Shown here piece after piece: positions 7,067 to 16,544 of a stretch of 64,000 bases of DNA. Location of the stretch: contig JAIXUD010000001.1 of NCBI GenBank assembly GCA_027483645.1, positions 1 through 64,000 of the forward strand. Direction: 5' to 3'. Source of the DNA: Sphingobacteriales bacterium. GTDB lineage: Bacteria > Bacteroidota > Bacteroidia > Chitinophagales > CAIOSU01. Made by a program: the position numbers and the translations under genes. How positions within the stretch are numbered: position 1 is the stretch's first letter; every line of letters starts with the position of its first letter. The notes below the pieces were generated by a model that worked only from the letters and a program-made list of their open reading frames with translations, searched no databases and was not told where the DNA came from.

Positions 7067-10045
7067 ATGGCTGAAGAAACAAAGTTGAAAAGGTTGCCTG
7101 CTGTTGCCAATGAATTTAACGTTGGGGTGAACACGATTATTGATCACCTCAAGGGCAAAGGCTTTAGTGTGAACCCCGCTACCAAGGTATCGGAGGAGAT
7201 GTATGCCTCATTGCAACAGGCATTTAGTAAAGATGCTGCCCTGCGTAGTAAGGCGGAGCAGATAAACCTTGGTAAGGGCAACCGAGAAGATGTAGTTATT
7301 GATAACCCGATTCGCCAAGTGGGGCAACAGCGCCGCGATGAGGAGCAGGAGGACATCATAATTAAAGGTTTTCAAAGCAAGCCAACGCCCGAAAAGCCGA
7401 AAGCACCTGCAGCGGAGACACCTAAGCCTGCTGAGAAAGCCCCTGAGCCGGTAGCCAAAGCCCCTGAACCGCCTAAGGCGGCAGAAGAGGCCACCAAGAC
7501 TACCGCCAAGCTGGAAGGACCGAAAATAATGGGTAAGATTGACCTAGAGAACGTAGGCAAGAAGACCTCTGAAAAAACGCCTGAGAAAGCTCCTGAAAAG
7601 GCTGCTGAAAAACCTGCTGAGAAGGCACCTGCCCAACCCGAGGCCAAAGCACCTGCCGAGCCTGCAAAAGTTGCCGAGAAGCCTGCCGCAGTTGAAAAAC
7701 CAACTGAGCCAGTTGCAAAAGCAGCAGAACCAGTCGCGCCAGAGAAGCCAGTAGCCCCATCGGTAGACGACAACTTCCGCACTACTCAAAAGATTACCCT
7801 TACAGGCCCGAAAATATTAGGGAAGATAGAGCTACCGGTTAAGCAAGATCGCCCTTCTTCGCCTTCTTCTGACCCTAACAGTGAAGAGAATCGCAAGAAA
7901 CGCAAACGTAAACGCTTGGTTAAACCCGAGCAGAGTGGCGGTGGCGGCACCGGGCGCCCAAGTGGCACAGGTACCGGTACACCCGTGCCAGCCGGCCCTC
8001 GCCGTGATGGCGGTGGTGGCGTAGGTAGGCCATTGCCACAAAATCGCCCAGGCGGTGGCGGTGGTGGTACAGGCAGGCCAGGTGGGCCAGGTGGACGTAG
8101 GGATGATAGAAGAAGTACACCATCAGACCCAGGCGGCCCTAAAGAGGTTTCAGAAAAAGAGATACAAGAAAAAATCAAGTCTACCCTAGCCAAACTTGGC
8201 GGTGCAGGCGGCTCTAAAGGTAAGGCCCGTGCCAAGCTGAAACGTGCCAAGCGCGAAGCCAACGAGGTAGAGGATGATGGCTCATTGGACAATGTACTGG
8301 AAGTAACAGAGTTTATCTCAGTAAGTGAGCTGGCCAGCCTAATGGATGCAACGCCTACCGAAGTGATAAGCAAGTGTATGCAACTGGGGGTTATCGTTTC
8401 CATCAACCAACGTTTGGATGCGGAAGTAATTGAGCTAGTAGCCAGCGAGTTTGGCTTCGAAGTGAAGTTTACCGACCTTACCGATGAGGATGAGGATGGC
8501 GAAGAGGAAGATTTTGACGATGAGGACCAAGCAGTAGAACGTGCACCGATTGTAACCGTAATGGGTCACGTCGATCACGGTAAAACATCGTTGCTCGACT
8601 TTATACGTAGCGCTAAACAGGTTGACCGTGAGGCAGGTGGTATCACCCAGCACATTGGTGCTTATAACGTAACTACAGAAAGCGGCAAGCAAGTAGTATT
8701 CTTGGATACTCCAGGTCACGAAGCGTTTACCGCGATGCGTGCCCGTGGTGCCAAAGTAACCGACGTAGCTGTTATCGTAATTGCGGCTGACGACCAAGTG
8801 ATGCCACAAACCAAGGAAGCCATCAGCCACGCTATCGCGGCCGGTGTACCTATGGTTTTCGCCATCAACAAGATGGATAAGGAGGGCGCGTTACCTGAAA
8901 AAATCAAAGAACAATTGGCCAATATGAACCTATTGGTTGAGGACTGGGGTGGTAAATACCAAAGCCAGGAAATCTCAGCCAAGAAGGGGATGAATATTGA
9001 CAAGCTATTGGAGAAAATCCTATTGGAAAGCGACTTGTTGGAACTGAAAGCCAACCCTGACCGCCCTGCCGTAGGAACCGTGATAGAAGCATCGCTTGAT
9101 AAAGGCCGTGGCTATGTAACTACCGTGCTGGTAAGTAATGGTACCCTTAAAATTGGCGATATGCTAGTAGCGGGTAACTTTTATGGCAAAGTAAAAGCGA
9201 TGTTCGACAACGCCGGTGGCCGTGTTAAGGCTTCTGGTCCATCAACTGCTGTGCAGATATTGGGCTTGAACGGTGCACCAACCGCTGGTGATAAAATCAA
9301 GGTTTACGAGGAAGAGGCTGATGCCAAAGCTGTAACCACCAAGCGCCAGCAAATCATCCGTGAACAAGGCTTGCGTACCAAGAAACACATTACCCTTGAT
9401 GAAATCGGCCGTCGTTTGGCGCTGGGTACCTTTAAGGAGCTTAACATCATCATCCGTGGCGACGTGGATGGTTCGGTAGAGGCTTTGAAAGATAGCTTGC
9501 TGAAATTGAGCACCGAGGAAATACAGGTGAACGTGATATTCAGCGGTGTAGGTGCCATTACCGAGACCGACATTATGTTGGCTTCTGCATCTGATGCCAT
9601 TATCATCGGCTTCCAGGTTCGCCCATCGTTGAGCGCCCGTAAGTTGGTAGATAGGGAGAACATCGATTTACGCTTGTACTCTGTAATCTACGATGCCATT
9701 GATGAAGTGAAAACCGCCATGGAAGGTATGTTGTCGCCTAAAATCGAGGAAACCATCACTGGTATGGCCGAGGTTAAAGAGGTGTTCAAAATTACCAAAG
9801 TGGGTACCGTTGCGGGTAGCACCGTTATCGAAGGTAAAGTATACCGTACCAGCAAAATCCGTATCATCCGTGATGGTATCGTGGTTTATGCCGGCGAGCT
9901 ATCCTCTTTGAAACGCTTTAAGGACGATGCGAAAGAGGTATACAGTGGCCAAGAGTGCGGTATCAGTATCAAAAACTATAGCGACATACACAGTGGCGAC
10001 TTGATTGAAGCCTACACTGAAACCGAAGTGAAGCGTAAGCTTTAA
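7067..10045 (+). CDS. infB: Translation initiation factor IF-2
   Basis: A 992-residue IF-2. It starts with an IF2_N module (about 5-55), followed by a long low-complexity linker. The linker is first Lys/Pro/Ala/Glu-rich (about 105-240), then Gly/Arg-rich (about 285-350), then has a second IF2_N-type segment (about 400-470). The G domain begins near residue 499 with G-H-V-D-H-G-K-T (G1), then D-T-P-G-H-E (G3) and N-K-M-D (G4). Domains II-IV follow to the end. It is the last gene of the operon and is followed by an intrinsic terminator at 10091. Confidence 0.97.
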   Translation: MAEETKLKRLPAVANEFNVGVNTIIDHLKGKGFSVNPATKVSEEMYASLQQAFSKDAALRSKAEQINLGKGNREDVVIDNPIRQVGQQRRDEEQEDIIIKGFQSKPTPEKPKAPAAETPKPAEKAPEPVAKAPEPPKAAEEATKTTAKLEGPKIMGKIDLENVGKKTSEKTPEKAPEKAAEKPAEKAPAQPEAKAPAEPAKVAEKPAAVEKPTEPVAKAAEPVAPEKPVAPSVDDNFRTTQKITLTGPKILGKIELPVKQDRPSSPSSDPNSEENRKKRKRKRLVKPEQSGGGGTGRPSGTGTGTPVPAGPRRDGGGGVGRPLPQNRPGGGGGGTGRPGGPGGRRDDRRSTPSDPGGPKEVSEKEIQEKIKSTLAKLGGAGGSKGKARAKLKRAKREANEVEDDGSLDNVLEVTEFISVSELASLMDATPTEVISKCMQLGVIVSINQRLDAEVIELVASEFGFEVKFTDLTDEDEDGEEEDFDDEDQAVERAPIVTVMGHVDHGKTSLLDFIRSAKQVDREAGGITQHIGAYNVTTESGKQVVFLDTPGHEAFTAMRARGAKVTDVAVIVIAADDQVMPQTKEAISHAIAAGVPMVFAINKMDKEGALPEKIKEQLANMNLLVEDWGGKYQSQEISAKKGMNIDKLLEKILLESDLLELKANPDRPAVGTVIEASLDKGRGYVTTVLVSNGTLKIGDMLVAGNFYGKVKAMFDNAGGRVKASGPSTAVQILGLNGAPTAGDKIKVYEEEADAKAVTTKRQQIIREQGLRTKKHITLDEIGRRLALGTFKELNIIIRGDVDGSVEALKDSLLKLSTEEIQVNVIFSGVGAITETDIMLASASDAIIIGFQVRPSLSARKLVDRENIDLRLYSVIYDAIDEVKTAMEGMLSPKIEETITGMAEVKEVFKITKVGTVAGSTVIEGKVYRTSKIRIIRDGIVVYAGELSSLKRFKDDAKEVYSGQECGISIKNYSDIHSGDLIEAYTETEVKRKL

Positions 10046-10048
10046 TTA

Positions 10049-10076
10049 GTCCACAGACGACAGTCGACGGACCACG
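10049..10076. repeat. Heptamer tandem array, 4 copies, 3 nt after the infB stop
   Basis: Units GTCCACA, GACGACA, GTCGACG and GACCACG are in exact 7-nt register, beginning 3 nt after the infB TAA. Read on the other strand it is the same word family (YGTSGTC) as the arrays at 5172 and 44685. Confidence 0.75.
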
Positions 10077-10090
10077 GTTCAATAATATCA

Positions 10091-10123
10091 ACGCAGCACT
10101 TGGAAACGGGTGCTGCGTTTTTT
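10091..10123 (+). terminator. Intrinsic terminator after infB
   Basis: A 9-bp stem, ACGCAGCAC (10091-10099) with its complement at 10110-10118, has a 10-nt loop and is followed by a T-run to 10123. It ends the rimP-nusA-infB transcript. Confidence 0.85.
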
Positions 10124-10280
10124 GTTTTGGGTTAATGGTGTTATTGTTTGGTTGTTGTCTGAATCTAAACTTCATTAGACTTTAAAACCATTGTCATTTA
10201 TGCATATCCCCAACGGTGTCATCAACGTGAATACACCGATTCCCGCAGGAATTACCCTTTGCCATTAATAGGTGTTATAC

Positions 10281-10438
10281 GTCCCTCACCTAACCTTTCC
10301 TAATGGGAGAGGGACTTTTACGCCTCGCCTTCGGCTCGTTCAAAGCAAATTTATTTTAAAAATTTTGAGCACAAACTTCTTGCCGGAGGCAAGGAGGCAT
10401 GAGTCCCTCTCCCCTTGGGAGAGGCTAGGTGAGGGAAC
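10281..10438. repeat. Palindromic MITE-like element with 35-bp imperfect inverted arms
   Basis: The arms 10281-10315 and 10403-10437 match in about 30 of 35 positions as inverted repeats (GTCCCTCACCTA type, ending GGGAGAGGGAC). They enclose about 87 bp with no gene. The right arm can also fold on itself (CCTCTCCC against GGGAGAGG). A second hairpin (CTTGCC, GGCAAG) lies near 10379-10393. The remainder of the 590-nt gap between infB and the T9SS gene holds the two terminators and nothing else I can name. Confidence 0.7.
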
Positions 10439-10546
10439 ACATAACACTTGTCGCAGAACCACGGTAGTAGAATTATATCGCTGGCAGCTTTCGCCGTGAT
10501 CTTTGCGATTCGTTGCACAAGGGCATTGAGCTACCAGTAAAACATC

Positions 10547-10578
10547 GAGACCCTGCAACGTTGCCGTTACAGGGTCTC
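10547..10578 (-). terminator. Likely terminator of the T9SS cargo gene
   Basis: A perfect 9-bp stem, GAGACCCTG (10547-10555) and its complement (10570-10578), has a 14-nt loop. It lies 58 nt past the stop of the minus-strand gene. On the minus strand it is followed by GATGTTTTA, a weak T-run, so confidence is moderate. Confidence 0.55.
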
Positions 10579-10635
10579 CTCATTAAAAACGCTCAGGGAA
10601 AATCACCACATAAACCCCGAAACTATGAAAGCACT

Positions 10636-12111
10636 TTATTCCATTATAAACTTGCCCATGTAGGTTTTGCCTTCGCCTTGCAACATGTATATGTAAGGGC
10701 CGGCTGCCAAAGTGTTGCCCATTATGGTTATGTTGTCGGCCTCTATACCTTCTTCCGCTATTACCAGCATACCATTCATAGTGTATACCTGTATGGTGTA
10801 AACTTGGCGGTTTGGGTTGTGAAAGTCAATGTGCACTTCGCCAGATGATGGGTTAGGGTAAAGCTTTACCGATGGGTAGCGCTCTTCTAGCTCATAATCA
10901 TTCACGCCAGTATGGATGGTATTGGTATCTTCTTCTTCAATAATGGTTGAATCCTCAATGGTGGTGGTATCCGGCTGCTGAATGATACTAGTATCAATAG
11001 GGCTAGCAATGCGGGTGCTATCAAACAACACTACCAAGGCATTGGGCATAAAAGAGGCATAACCAGTCAATACAAACCTACCGTCGGCCAACTCACGAAA
11101 CTCACGTAGGCGTGCATTCCAGTTCTTCTTGTAGAGCATGTTGCCGTCCATATCCGTTTTCATAAACACGGCATTGCACTGTCCGTTGATGTCTTCAGTA
11201 CCCAAAAAGGCCAAGCCATTGTCGGCAGTGTGGCTCACTTTAAAGTAACTGCTGCCACAAGCCAAGCCATAGTTACGGACCCACTGTATGTTGCCATCCG
11301 CATCTAAGCGGTACACGTCCATGGTATTAGCGTAGCCAGTAAGTACATAGCCATCAGCCAATATCTCCATACCATAGCCATAGTTGTTCAGTTCGTTGCC
11401 GTAGCGCTTGCGCCATTCCTCTTTACCGTTAGCATTCAGCTTCACCAGCATGTAGTCGTTGTGGTTGGGGCCAGTCTCGGTATTGGTATAGCCAAAGGCC
11501 GCAAATCCGCCATCAGGGGTAGCTTTCAACTGGTGTAGCTGCTCATTGTTTACCCCTTCAATTAGCGTGTTCCAAAGTACGTTGCCGTTCAGGTCCAGTT
11601 TCAATACAAATGCATCGTACACTGGGGTAGCACATGAGCCGGTAGCGTAGTAGCCAGTAGCAAGGTAACCATCGGCCACCTCAATCATATCGCTAATGGT
11701 ATTTTTGCAAATCGGCATAAAGATGTCGCGGCTCCAGGTGATGTTGCCTTGTGCATCGGCCTTATTGATGCGGATAGTATCGTATGCTAGGCCAGCAATG
11801 GTACCCCCGTAGAAAAGATAATCGCCAGTTGTGGTAGCCAATACCTTGCCGTGAACGGGCAGGTTGCGCTGGCTCCAGATGGTGTCTCCATTAGCATCAA
11901 TGTGCAGCAGGTAGCTCTTCCAGTTTTGCGCGCCACCACCGCAGTTGTACGCTGCCGATAGCAGGTAGCCGCCGTTGGTCATCGGCACTACCGAACTGCC
12001 TTCCTCATAGCATGAGGCAGTGCCGTATTCCTTTTCGAATCCGGTGAAGCTGCTCAAAGCAATAATGGTAAGCAAGGTAAGCATTGTAACCGCGGTGATG
12101 GATTTACGCAT
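10636..12111 (-). CDS. Secreted T9SS type A sorting domain protein with repeated beta units
   Basis: A 491-residue protein with an N-terminal signal peptide (hydrophobic about residues 8-22). The body is built of repeated units of about 40-50 residues with the pattern D-x-(N/D)-G-(N/D)-x-x-W, followed by G-G-(Y/F), like the beta-propeller-type repeats of large secreted Bacteroidota proteins. A Thr/Ile/Asp/Glu-rich linker (about 375-405) leads to a C-terminal sorting domain of the Por/type IX secretion family, which starts with V-K-L-Y-P-N-P and ends with a short strand of the form G-x-x-Y-M-G-K-F-I. It is probably exported by T9SS and retained at or released from the surface. The ligand is unknown. 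It stands alone on the minus strand. Confidence 0.85.
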   Translation of the reverse strand: MRKSITAVTMLTLLTIIALSSFTGFEKEYGTASCYEEGSSVVPMTNGGYLLSAAYNCGGGAQNWKSYLLHIDANGDTIWSQRNLPVHGKVLATTTGDYLFYGGTIAGLAYDTIRINKADAQGNITWSRDIFMPICKNTISDMIEVADGYLATGYYATGSCATPVYDAFVLKLDLNGNVLWNTLIEGVNNEQLHQLKATPDGGFAAFGYTNTETGPNHNDYMLVKLNANGKEEWRKRYGNELNNYGYGMEILADGYVLTGYANTMDVYRLDADGNIQWVRNYGLACGSSYFKVSHTADNGLAFLGTEDINGQCNAVFMKTDMDGNMLYKKNWNARLREFRELADGRFVLTGYASFMPNALVVLFDSTRIASPIDTSIIQQPDTTTIEDSTIIEEEDTNTIHTGVNDYELEERYPSVKLYPNPSSGEVHIDFHNPNRQVYTIQVYTMNGMLVIAEEGIEADNITIMGNTLAAGPYIYMLQGEGKTYMGKFIME

Positions 12112-12196
12112 AACTTTTATAATTATGTTGAGTAAAGCCTTTTACTGCGCAACCTAAAACTCTCGGTGCCGTAAAAGATGAGAGAGAAAGCGTGAC

Positions 12197-12284
12197 ACCG
12201 TAAGCGTATTGATGCAAGTAATGTAGTGTTGGAAACTTGAACTGTCAAGTTATTTTTGAGGAGAGTCATCATTACGCTTACGGT
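12197..12284. repeat. Nested inverted repeats in the intergenic region before the TPR gene
   Basis: The outer arms 12197-12214 and 12267-12284 are complementary at 17 of 18 positions. Inside them a perfect 7-bp hairpin (AACTTGA 12234-12240, TCAAGTT 12245-12251, loop ACTG) is followed by ATTTTTG, like a small terminator. The rest of this 284-nt gap between divergent genes shows nothing I can name. Confidence 0.65.
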
Positions 12285-12395
12285 TAACCATTTAACTCTT
12301 TGATTATCAGTACAGTAAATTTTGTCTCCGTTGTATTGATTTATTTATCGCCCGCATATAAACAGTGTAAGAGCGGTTTTTAGTATTTTCAAGGT

Positions 12396-13247
12396 ATGAA
12401 TCGCTTTAATATCATACCATCTTGCATCTTCGGCCTGCTATTTCTATTGGCTAGCATACCAGCCCTATCCCAACCCAACAACGATATACAGGGCACCATC
12501 GATTCGCTAAACTTGGCCATACACAAGCGCCCTGCCGATCCTTTTCCGGTTTATCAAAAGGCCATGCTGTTTTTGGTAAGCGGTAGTAAAGATGAGGCTT
12601 TTAGGTTCTTTAGGCAAGTTGGATTACTACACGATCAAAACCCTGATAGCAGTTTCCACGAGATAGCAGCTGAATCTTATTACCACATGGCCGACCTAAC
12701 GTATAATAGCGCCCGCTCAAAGAAAGAGGCTTATAACTACATATTGCAGGCTTTGAGACTGTTCCCTACTATTAAAACGTATCGCCTAATGTCGGCAAGG
12801 ATACTGGTAACCATTCCTGAAACCCTAAAAGAAGGGGAAGACCAGTTTGAAGCTTTGGTAAAAGAATACCCAAAGGATACCGAAGTGCTACTGGAATATG
12901 CCATTTACTTGGAAAATAAATCACCAGCACGCGCCAAGGGGATTTATGAAAAGGTACTTCGACAAAACCCAGCCGACTCTCGCTCACTATATGCATTGGG
13001 CAATTATGAAGTAAATAGGGGCTTAACCCAAAAAGACCCTGACAAAGCAGTGGCATACTACCATAAAGCTGAAGGGTACTTAGAGGCGGCCCTGCAAAAA
13101 GACCCCACCAACGACCTATATCGAAAAAAACTAGGTGACTTGTATAGTAACTTTATGTGGTATTACAAACTGAAGAAAGACAAAGCCTCAGCAGGTAAGA
13201 AAGATTATTACCAGAAGAAGTTTGACGAATTGGGGGTGAAGAAGTAG
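12396..13247 (+). CDS. Secreted tetratricopeptide-repeat protein
   Basis: A 283-residue protein with a signal peptide (cleavage probably after A-L-S, about residue 25). Helical repeats follow through the length, with TPR-like positions such as the A-x-x-x-Y-x-x-A and A-L-x-x-x-P pattern at about 115-125, 165-200 and 225-245. TPR proteins are scaffolds; no partner can be named. The gene is transcribed alone, and its stop codon TAG is followed at once by a heptamer array. The lysine-rich C-terminus is ordinary. Confidence 0.75.
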   Translation: MNRFNIIPSCIFGLLFLLASIPALSQPNNDIQGTIDSLNLAIHKRPADPFPVYQKAMLFLVSGSKDEAFRFFRQVGLLHDQNPDSSFHEIAAESYYHMADLTYNSARSKKEAYNYILQALRLFPTIKTYRLMSARILVTIPETLKEGEDQFEALVKEYPKDTEVLLEYAIYLENKSPARAKGIYEKVLRQNPADSRSLYALGNYEVNRGLTQKDPDKAVAYYHKAEGYLEAALQKDPTNDLYRKKLGDLYSNFMWYYKLKKDKASAGKKDYYQKKFDELGVKK

Positions 13248-13267
13248 GTTATTGGTTATTGGAAAGT
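13247..13267. repeat. Heptamer array directly after the TPR gene stop codon
   Basis: Two perfect GGTTATT units (13247-13260) and a diverged third (GGAAAGT, 13261-13267). The first G is the last base of the TAG stop. The same word, inverted, occurs at 42332-42359. Confidence 0.6.
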
Positions 13268-13350
13268 CCAACTATTCTAATTCGTTGTATTCTTACCTAG
13301 CTTATGCGGAATTATCTAAACGGTAATCTAGAGTTCAGAGTATTATTAAA

Positions 13351-13905
13351 CTAATGCCCACTTGCACATGCGGGGCAAGCTTTGCCAGTAGGGCTTTGGT
13401 CGCGCAACAGCCCCATAGCTTGCTGTAGTCGCTCATTATCCAAATCTGAAAGCCTGAGCAAACTGATGAAAGCCGATGTGTACTTATCAGTAAGGTTCTT
13501 TATGGCAATCTGCCGCTTCAGTGGGTCGGTGGAAACTAGGCCGGGGTAGGGGTTTTTATTGGCATTGTTGCTTTCGCCAAATTGGGCATAGTGGTTAAAG
13601 GCTTGTTTGGTTGCCTCGCAAATGCGGCACCCGGGAATAAAGTTATCACCTTGTTGCTCGCTCACCACACTATTGGCTATGCTTACAGGCATATTATCTT
13701 TGGCCAAACCTTGCATTATGGCGAAGTAAATAAGGCGATCAGCATACACATGCGTGTCATCGAATATCATCAACTTCAATTGCGCCATATCTGCTGATAC
13801 TACAAGCTTTTGCAGTTCATCGGCACTCTTTATCGGGTAGGTTTGGGCTGGCAAGGCCGTACTGCCAAACCATATAATAGCTAATGCAAGAAGGATGGTT
13901 TTCAT
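13351..13905 (-). CDS. Secreted protein of unknown function with two CxxC motifs
   Basis: A 184-residue protein with a signal peptide (cleavage after A-L-P-A, about residue 20). I do not recognise the family. It has C-R-I-C at residues 93-96 and C-P-A-C-A-S-G-H at 177-184, the last residues. The four cysteines and terminal histidine could bind metal or form disulfides. The rest is mostly helical. It stands alone on the minus strand between the TPR and CBS genes, and no operon partner is evident. Confidence 0.6.
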   Translation of the reverse strand: MKTILLALAIIWFGSTALPAQTYPIKSADELQKLVVSADMAQLKLMIFDDTHVYADRLIYFAIMQGLAKDNMPVSIANSVVSEQQGDNFIPGCRICEATKQAFNHYAQFGESNNANKNPYPGLVSTDPLKRQIAIKNLTDKYTSAFISLLRLSDLDNERLQQAMGLLRDQSPTGKACPACASGH

Positions 13906-13975
13906 GTTGATTTTTTTGATAGTAGTGCAAAAATGATGCTACAATCAAAAAGCCCTCTTTAAGGCAGCAACGAAA

Positions 13976-14638
13976 TCAGATATTGAGGTAATTCATCAGC
14001 GAGTCGAACCTGTCTTGAATCTGGTCTCGGTACTCGTCTTCTTGGAAGAAGCCGCCTATGGTATATTCAAAGCGCTCGAAAGTGGTAACGATAGTGCGGA
14101 TGTCGCTCACGTTCAACTTCAACACCACTTCCAAGTGGTTATCTTCTTTGTTGTTGAACACGTGCGAGCTCAATATCATCGCTCCGTTCGATTCCACGAT
14201 GCGGGCTATTTCCGATAGGCTATATTCGTTCTTGTTCAGGTTTAGCACTATCACCGCGCCGGTTTCGTTCACTGAGCTTAGCTCGGCAAAGTGTTTCAAG
14301 ATGTTCTCTAAAGTTACAACACCCTCGTAAACGTTGTTTTCGCCAACTACAGGTACTAAAGTTAAGCGGTTTTCTACTATGGTTTTTATTACTTCGTATA
14401 GGTGAGCGTTTTCGGTAACGTAGGCTTTCTGCAGGCTCAACTCGTAACCGCCAATAGAGGCCATTGGCTCGCTCAGGTCCATGATATCGTCTTCGGTAAT
14501 CAGGCCAAGGTATTGGTCTCCACTTACTATGGGCAAATGGTTTACCCCAAATTCGTGCATCCAGATGAGCGCTTTATCGCCACTATCCGACGTTTTTAGT
14601 GGCGGTACCAAATTACTTATCATCTCTTTAGCTATCAT
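13976..14638 (-). CDS. CBS domain protein
   Basis: A 220-residue cytoplasmic protein. Two CBS motifs span about 8-60 (H-L-P-I-V followed by G-L-I-T-E-D-D-I) and 70-125 (L-V-P-V-V followed by G-V-V-T-L-E-N-I). The C-terminal part (about 126-205) looks like an ACT-type alpha/beta domain, with I-V-L-N-L-N-K-N-E-Y-S-L-S-E-I-A-R. CBS pairs bind adenine nucleotides, so it is probably an energy or metabolite sensor. In this phylum such proteins often sit by NAD kinase or pdxJ genes; neither is here. The hydrolase gene ends 15 nt upstream, so the two are probably co-transcribed. Confidence 0.85.
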   Translation of the reverse strand: MIAKEMISNLVPPLKTSDSGDKALIWMHEFGVNHLPIVSGDQYLGLITEDDIMDLSEPMASIGGYELSLQKAYVTENAHLYEVIKTIVENRLTLVPVVGENNVYEGVVTLENILKHFAELSSVNETGAVIVLNLNKNEYSLSEIARIVESNGAMILSSHVFNNKEDNHLEVVLKLNVSDIRTIVTTFERFEYTIGGFFQEDEYRDQIQDRFDSLMNYLNI

Positions 14639-14653
14639 ACCCCAATCCTTATA

Positions 14654-15418
14654 TTATAATCCGTTCCGTTGCAGGAACTGTGCCAGTATCTTATTGAACA
14701 CTTCAGGCTCCTCCATCATGGGGGCATGTCCGCAGTGCTCTAAGATATGCAATTCCGCATGAGGGATGAGCGATTTATACTCCTCGCCTACAAAAGGCGG
14801 GGTTATATGGTCGGTTCCTCCCCATATTAACAATACAGGTGCTTTTATGTTTCCCACGCTTTCGCGCAAGTTGTGCCTCATAGCCGATTTGGCTATGCGC
14901 AACACACAAAGCACCTTTTCGCGGTCGTTTACTATGTCAAATACCTCATCTACCAGTTCTTTGGTAGCCATCTCTGGGTTATAGAACGTTTTGGCGGTGC
15001 GTTCTCGTATAAACTCGTAATCACCCTTGCGCGGATAGGTACTACCCAAGGCCTCTTCAAATAAGCCAGAGCTTGCGGTAAGTACCATAGCGGCGGTTTT
15101 ATCAGGGTGTGCCAAGGCATATAATTGGGCGATGTGCCCACCTAGGGAGTTGCCTATTAATATTACCCGCTTATACTCCTTGTATGCTGTAAACTCCTCT
15201 ACATGTTTCAATAGCCCGGTAACACTGGTTTCTTCTTCTGGTAAGCCGAAAAGGGGCAAAATAGGTATTACTACCTTGTGCGTAGCCGAAAAGTGGTCAA
15301 TAAGGTGTTCAAAGTTGCTCAAGGCACCAAAAAGCCCATGTAACAATAATAGTACTTCGCCCTCGCCCGACTCGTGGTAGATATACCCCGCCTCTTCCTT
15401 CATATTGTATTTCTTCAT
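14654..15418 (-). CDS. Alpha/beta hydrolase
   Basis: A 254-residue alpha/beta hydrolase. The oxyanion-hole motif is L-L-H-G-L-F-G. The nucleophile elbow is G-N-S-L-G-G. The acid lies in W-G-G-T-D-H, and the catalytic histidine is in H-C-G-H-A-P. I chose the ATG at 15418 because relatives begin M-K-K-(Y/F)-N; in-frame ATGs at 15433 and 15451 are possible. The substrate is unknown: esterase, lipase and C-C hydrolase are all open. It leads a two-gene unit with the CBS protein. Confidence 0.85.
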   Translation of the reverse strand: MKKYNMKEEAGYIYHESGEGEVLLLLHGLFGALSNFEHLIDHFSATHKVVIPILPLFGLPEEETSVTGLLKHVEEFTAYKEYKRVILIGNSLGGHIAQLYALAHPDKTAAMVLTASSGLFEEALGSTYPRKGDYEFIRERTAKTFYNPEMATKELVDEVFDIVNDREKVLCVLRIAKSAMRHNLRESVGNIKAPVLLIWGGTDHITPPFVGEEYKSLIPHAELHILEHCGHAPMMEEPEVFNKILAQFLQRNGL

Positions 15419-15522
15419 GTCTGCTGTAATCATACTGTCTCTTTTCGCCATCCGCTTGGCAGCAAAACTAACCTTTTAGACTTATTCGGGCAAAAAGCGT
15501 GCCCTTGTGCAGGTACGGAAAA

Positions 15523-15550
15523 AGTTGCTAGTAGGTAGCTTTTAGTTGTA
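15523..15550. repeat. Degenerate heptamer array (AGTTGCT-like)
   Basis: Units AGTTGCT, AGTAGGT, AGCTTTT and AGTTGTA are in 7-nt register in the gap between the AraC gene and the hydrolase. It is more diverged than the other arrays. Confidence 0.4.
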
Positions 15551-15604
15551 ATAGTCTGTAAGGTAAAGGCTTATAGAATACGAACCTGCACACTAGAATA
15601 ATTT

Positions 15605-16492
15605 CTATTGGCTCCTAAATTCGGCGGGAGAAACGCCGGTTTGCGCCTTGAAAAACTTGCTGAAATGCGCAGGGTCTTCGTAATTGAGGAAAAAGGCTAT
15701 CTCCTTAACCGAAAGGGTGCTATGCCGCAGCAAACGCTTGGCTTCCAACGTTAACCTATTGAAAATGTGGCCACTGGCCGTGGTGCCAGTATACTTGGTG
15801 AGCGCTTGGTTGAGCGATTTGGGAGTAGTATTAAGCAGCGATGCATAATCTTGCACTTGGTGCTGGGTGCGGAAGTGCTTTTCGAGCAGTAGCTTGAAGT
15901 CGCGGCTTAGCTGCGCTTCGGGGTCTGTACTGGCTGTTATACTAAGCGCAGCCGAATTGAGTGTCGAAGTCGGAGTCGGGGCACGTTTGCATTCCAGTAA
16001 CAGTATGCCCAGATAGTTTCTCACCACATCTTCATAAAAAGCCCCTTTGCTTTTGCTTTCTGCTTCCAACGCTTTTAATATGGGCGCTAGCCGTTCCAAA
16101 TCATCGGTTGATAGTTTTAATACTGGCTGGCCACCATTTGGGTGTATAAAGGGTAGGTTGGTTAACAATGCTTCCTGTTGCGGGGCTACCATAAAGAAAT
16201 CGCGCGAGAAGAAAATAACCCACCCGAACGAGCTGCTAGTCCGCTGCACCTTATGCACTTGGCCAGGGGAAACGAAATGGAGGCTGTTGGATTCTATGGC
16301 GTACTTCTCAAAATCGATTTCGTGAGTACCACCACCTTGTACAAATATAAATATCTCATAGTAATTGTGCCGGTGTGGTACCGATACATCATGGTCGTCC
16401 TTTAGCTCCAGTGGCAAATACCTGAACGGGATGCTGGTGGCATCATCCACGGTAAAGTTGTGCTGGGGTATGCTTTGGTGGTGCATGTGCAT
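15605..16492 (-). CDS. AraC-family transcriptional regulator with cupin sensor domain
   Basis: A 295-residue regulator. The N-terminal cupin-like domain (about 20-115) has the P-H-R-H-N-Y-Y-E-I pattern and H-x-V-x-P-G-Q-V-H typical of AraC sensor barrels. The C-terminal 100 residues hold two helix-turn-helix units, ending with the family pattern V-K-E-I-A-F-x-L-N-Y-x-D-P-A-H-F-S-K-F-F-K and G-x-S-P-A-E-F-R. No target operon is obvious; the upstream region carries two palindromic sites (16545-16556, 16611-16621). It is divergent from the small membrane protein at 16723. Confidence 0.9.
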   Translation of the reverse strand: MHMHHQSIPQHNFTVDDATSIPFRYLPLELKDDHDVSVPHRHNYYEIFIFVQGGGTHEIDFEKYAIESNSLHFVSPGQVHKVQRTSSSFGWVIFFSRDFFMVAPQQEALLTNLPFIHPNGGQPVLKLSTDDLERLAPILKALEAESKSKGAFYEDVVRNYLGILLLECKRAPTPTSTLNSAALSITASTDPEAQLSRDFKLLLEKHFRTQHQVQDYASLLNTTPKSLNQALTKYTGTTASGHIFNRLTLEAKRLLRHSTLSVKEIAFFLNYEDPAHFSKFFKAQTGVSPAEFRSQ

Positions 16493-16544
16493 GTTGGTTG
16501 AAAGATAGGGAAAATTGGATATTGGTTGCTTTTCTGGAAATAGG

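Noticed and set aside
10272-10499. 75-codon open frame on the plus strand between infB and the T9SS gene
   Set aside because: It lies within the inverted-repeat element at 10281-10438, and its translation is that of the repeat. No start signal or family resemblance.
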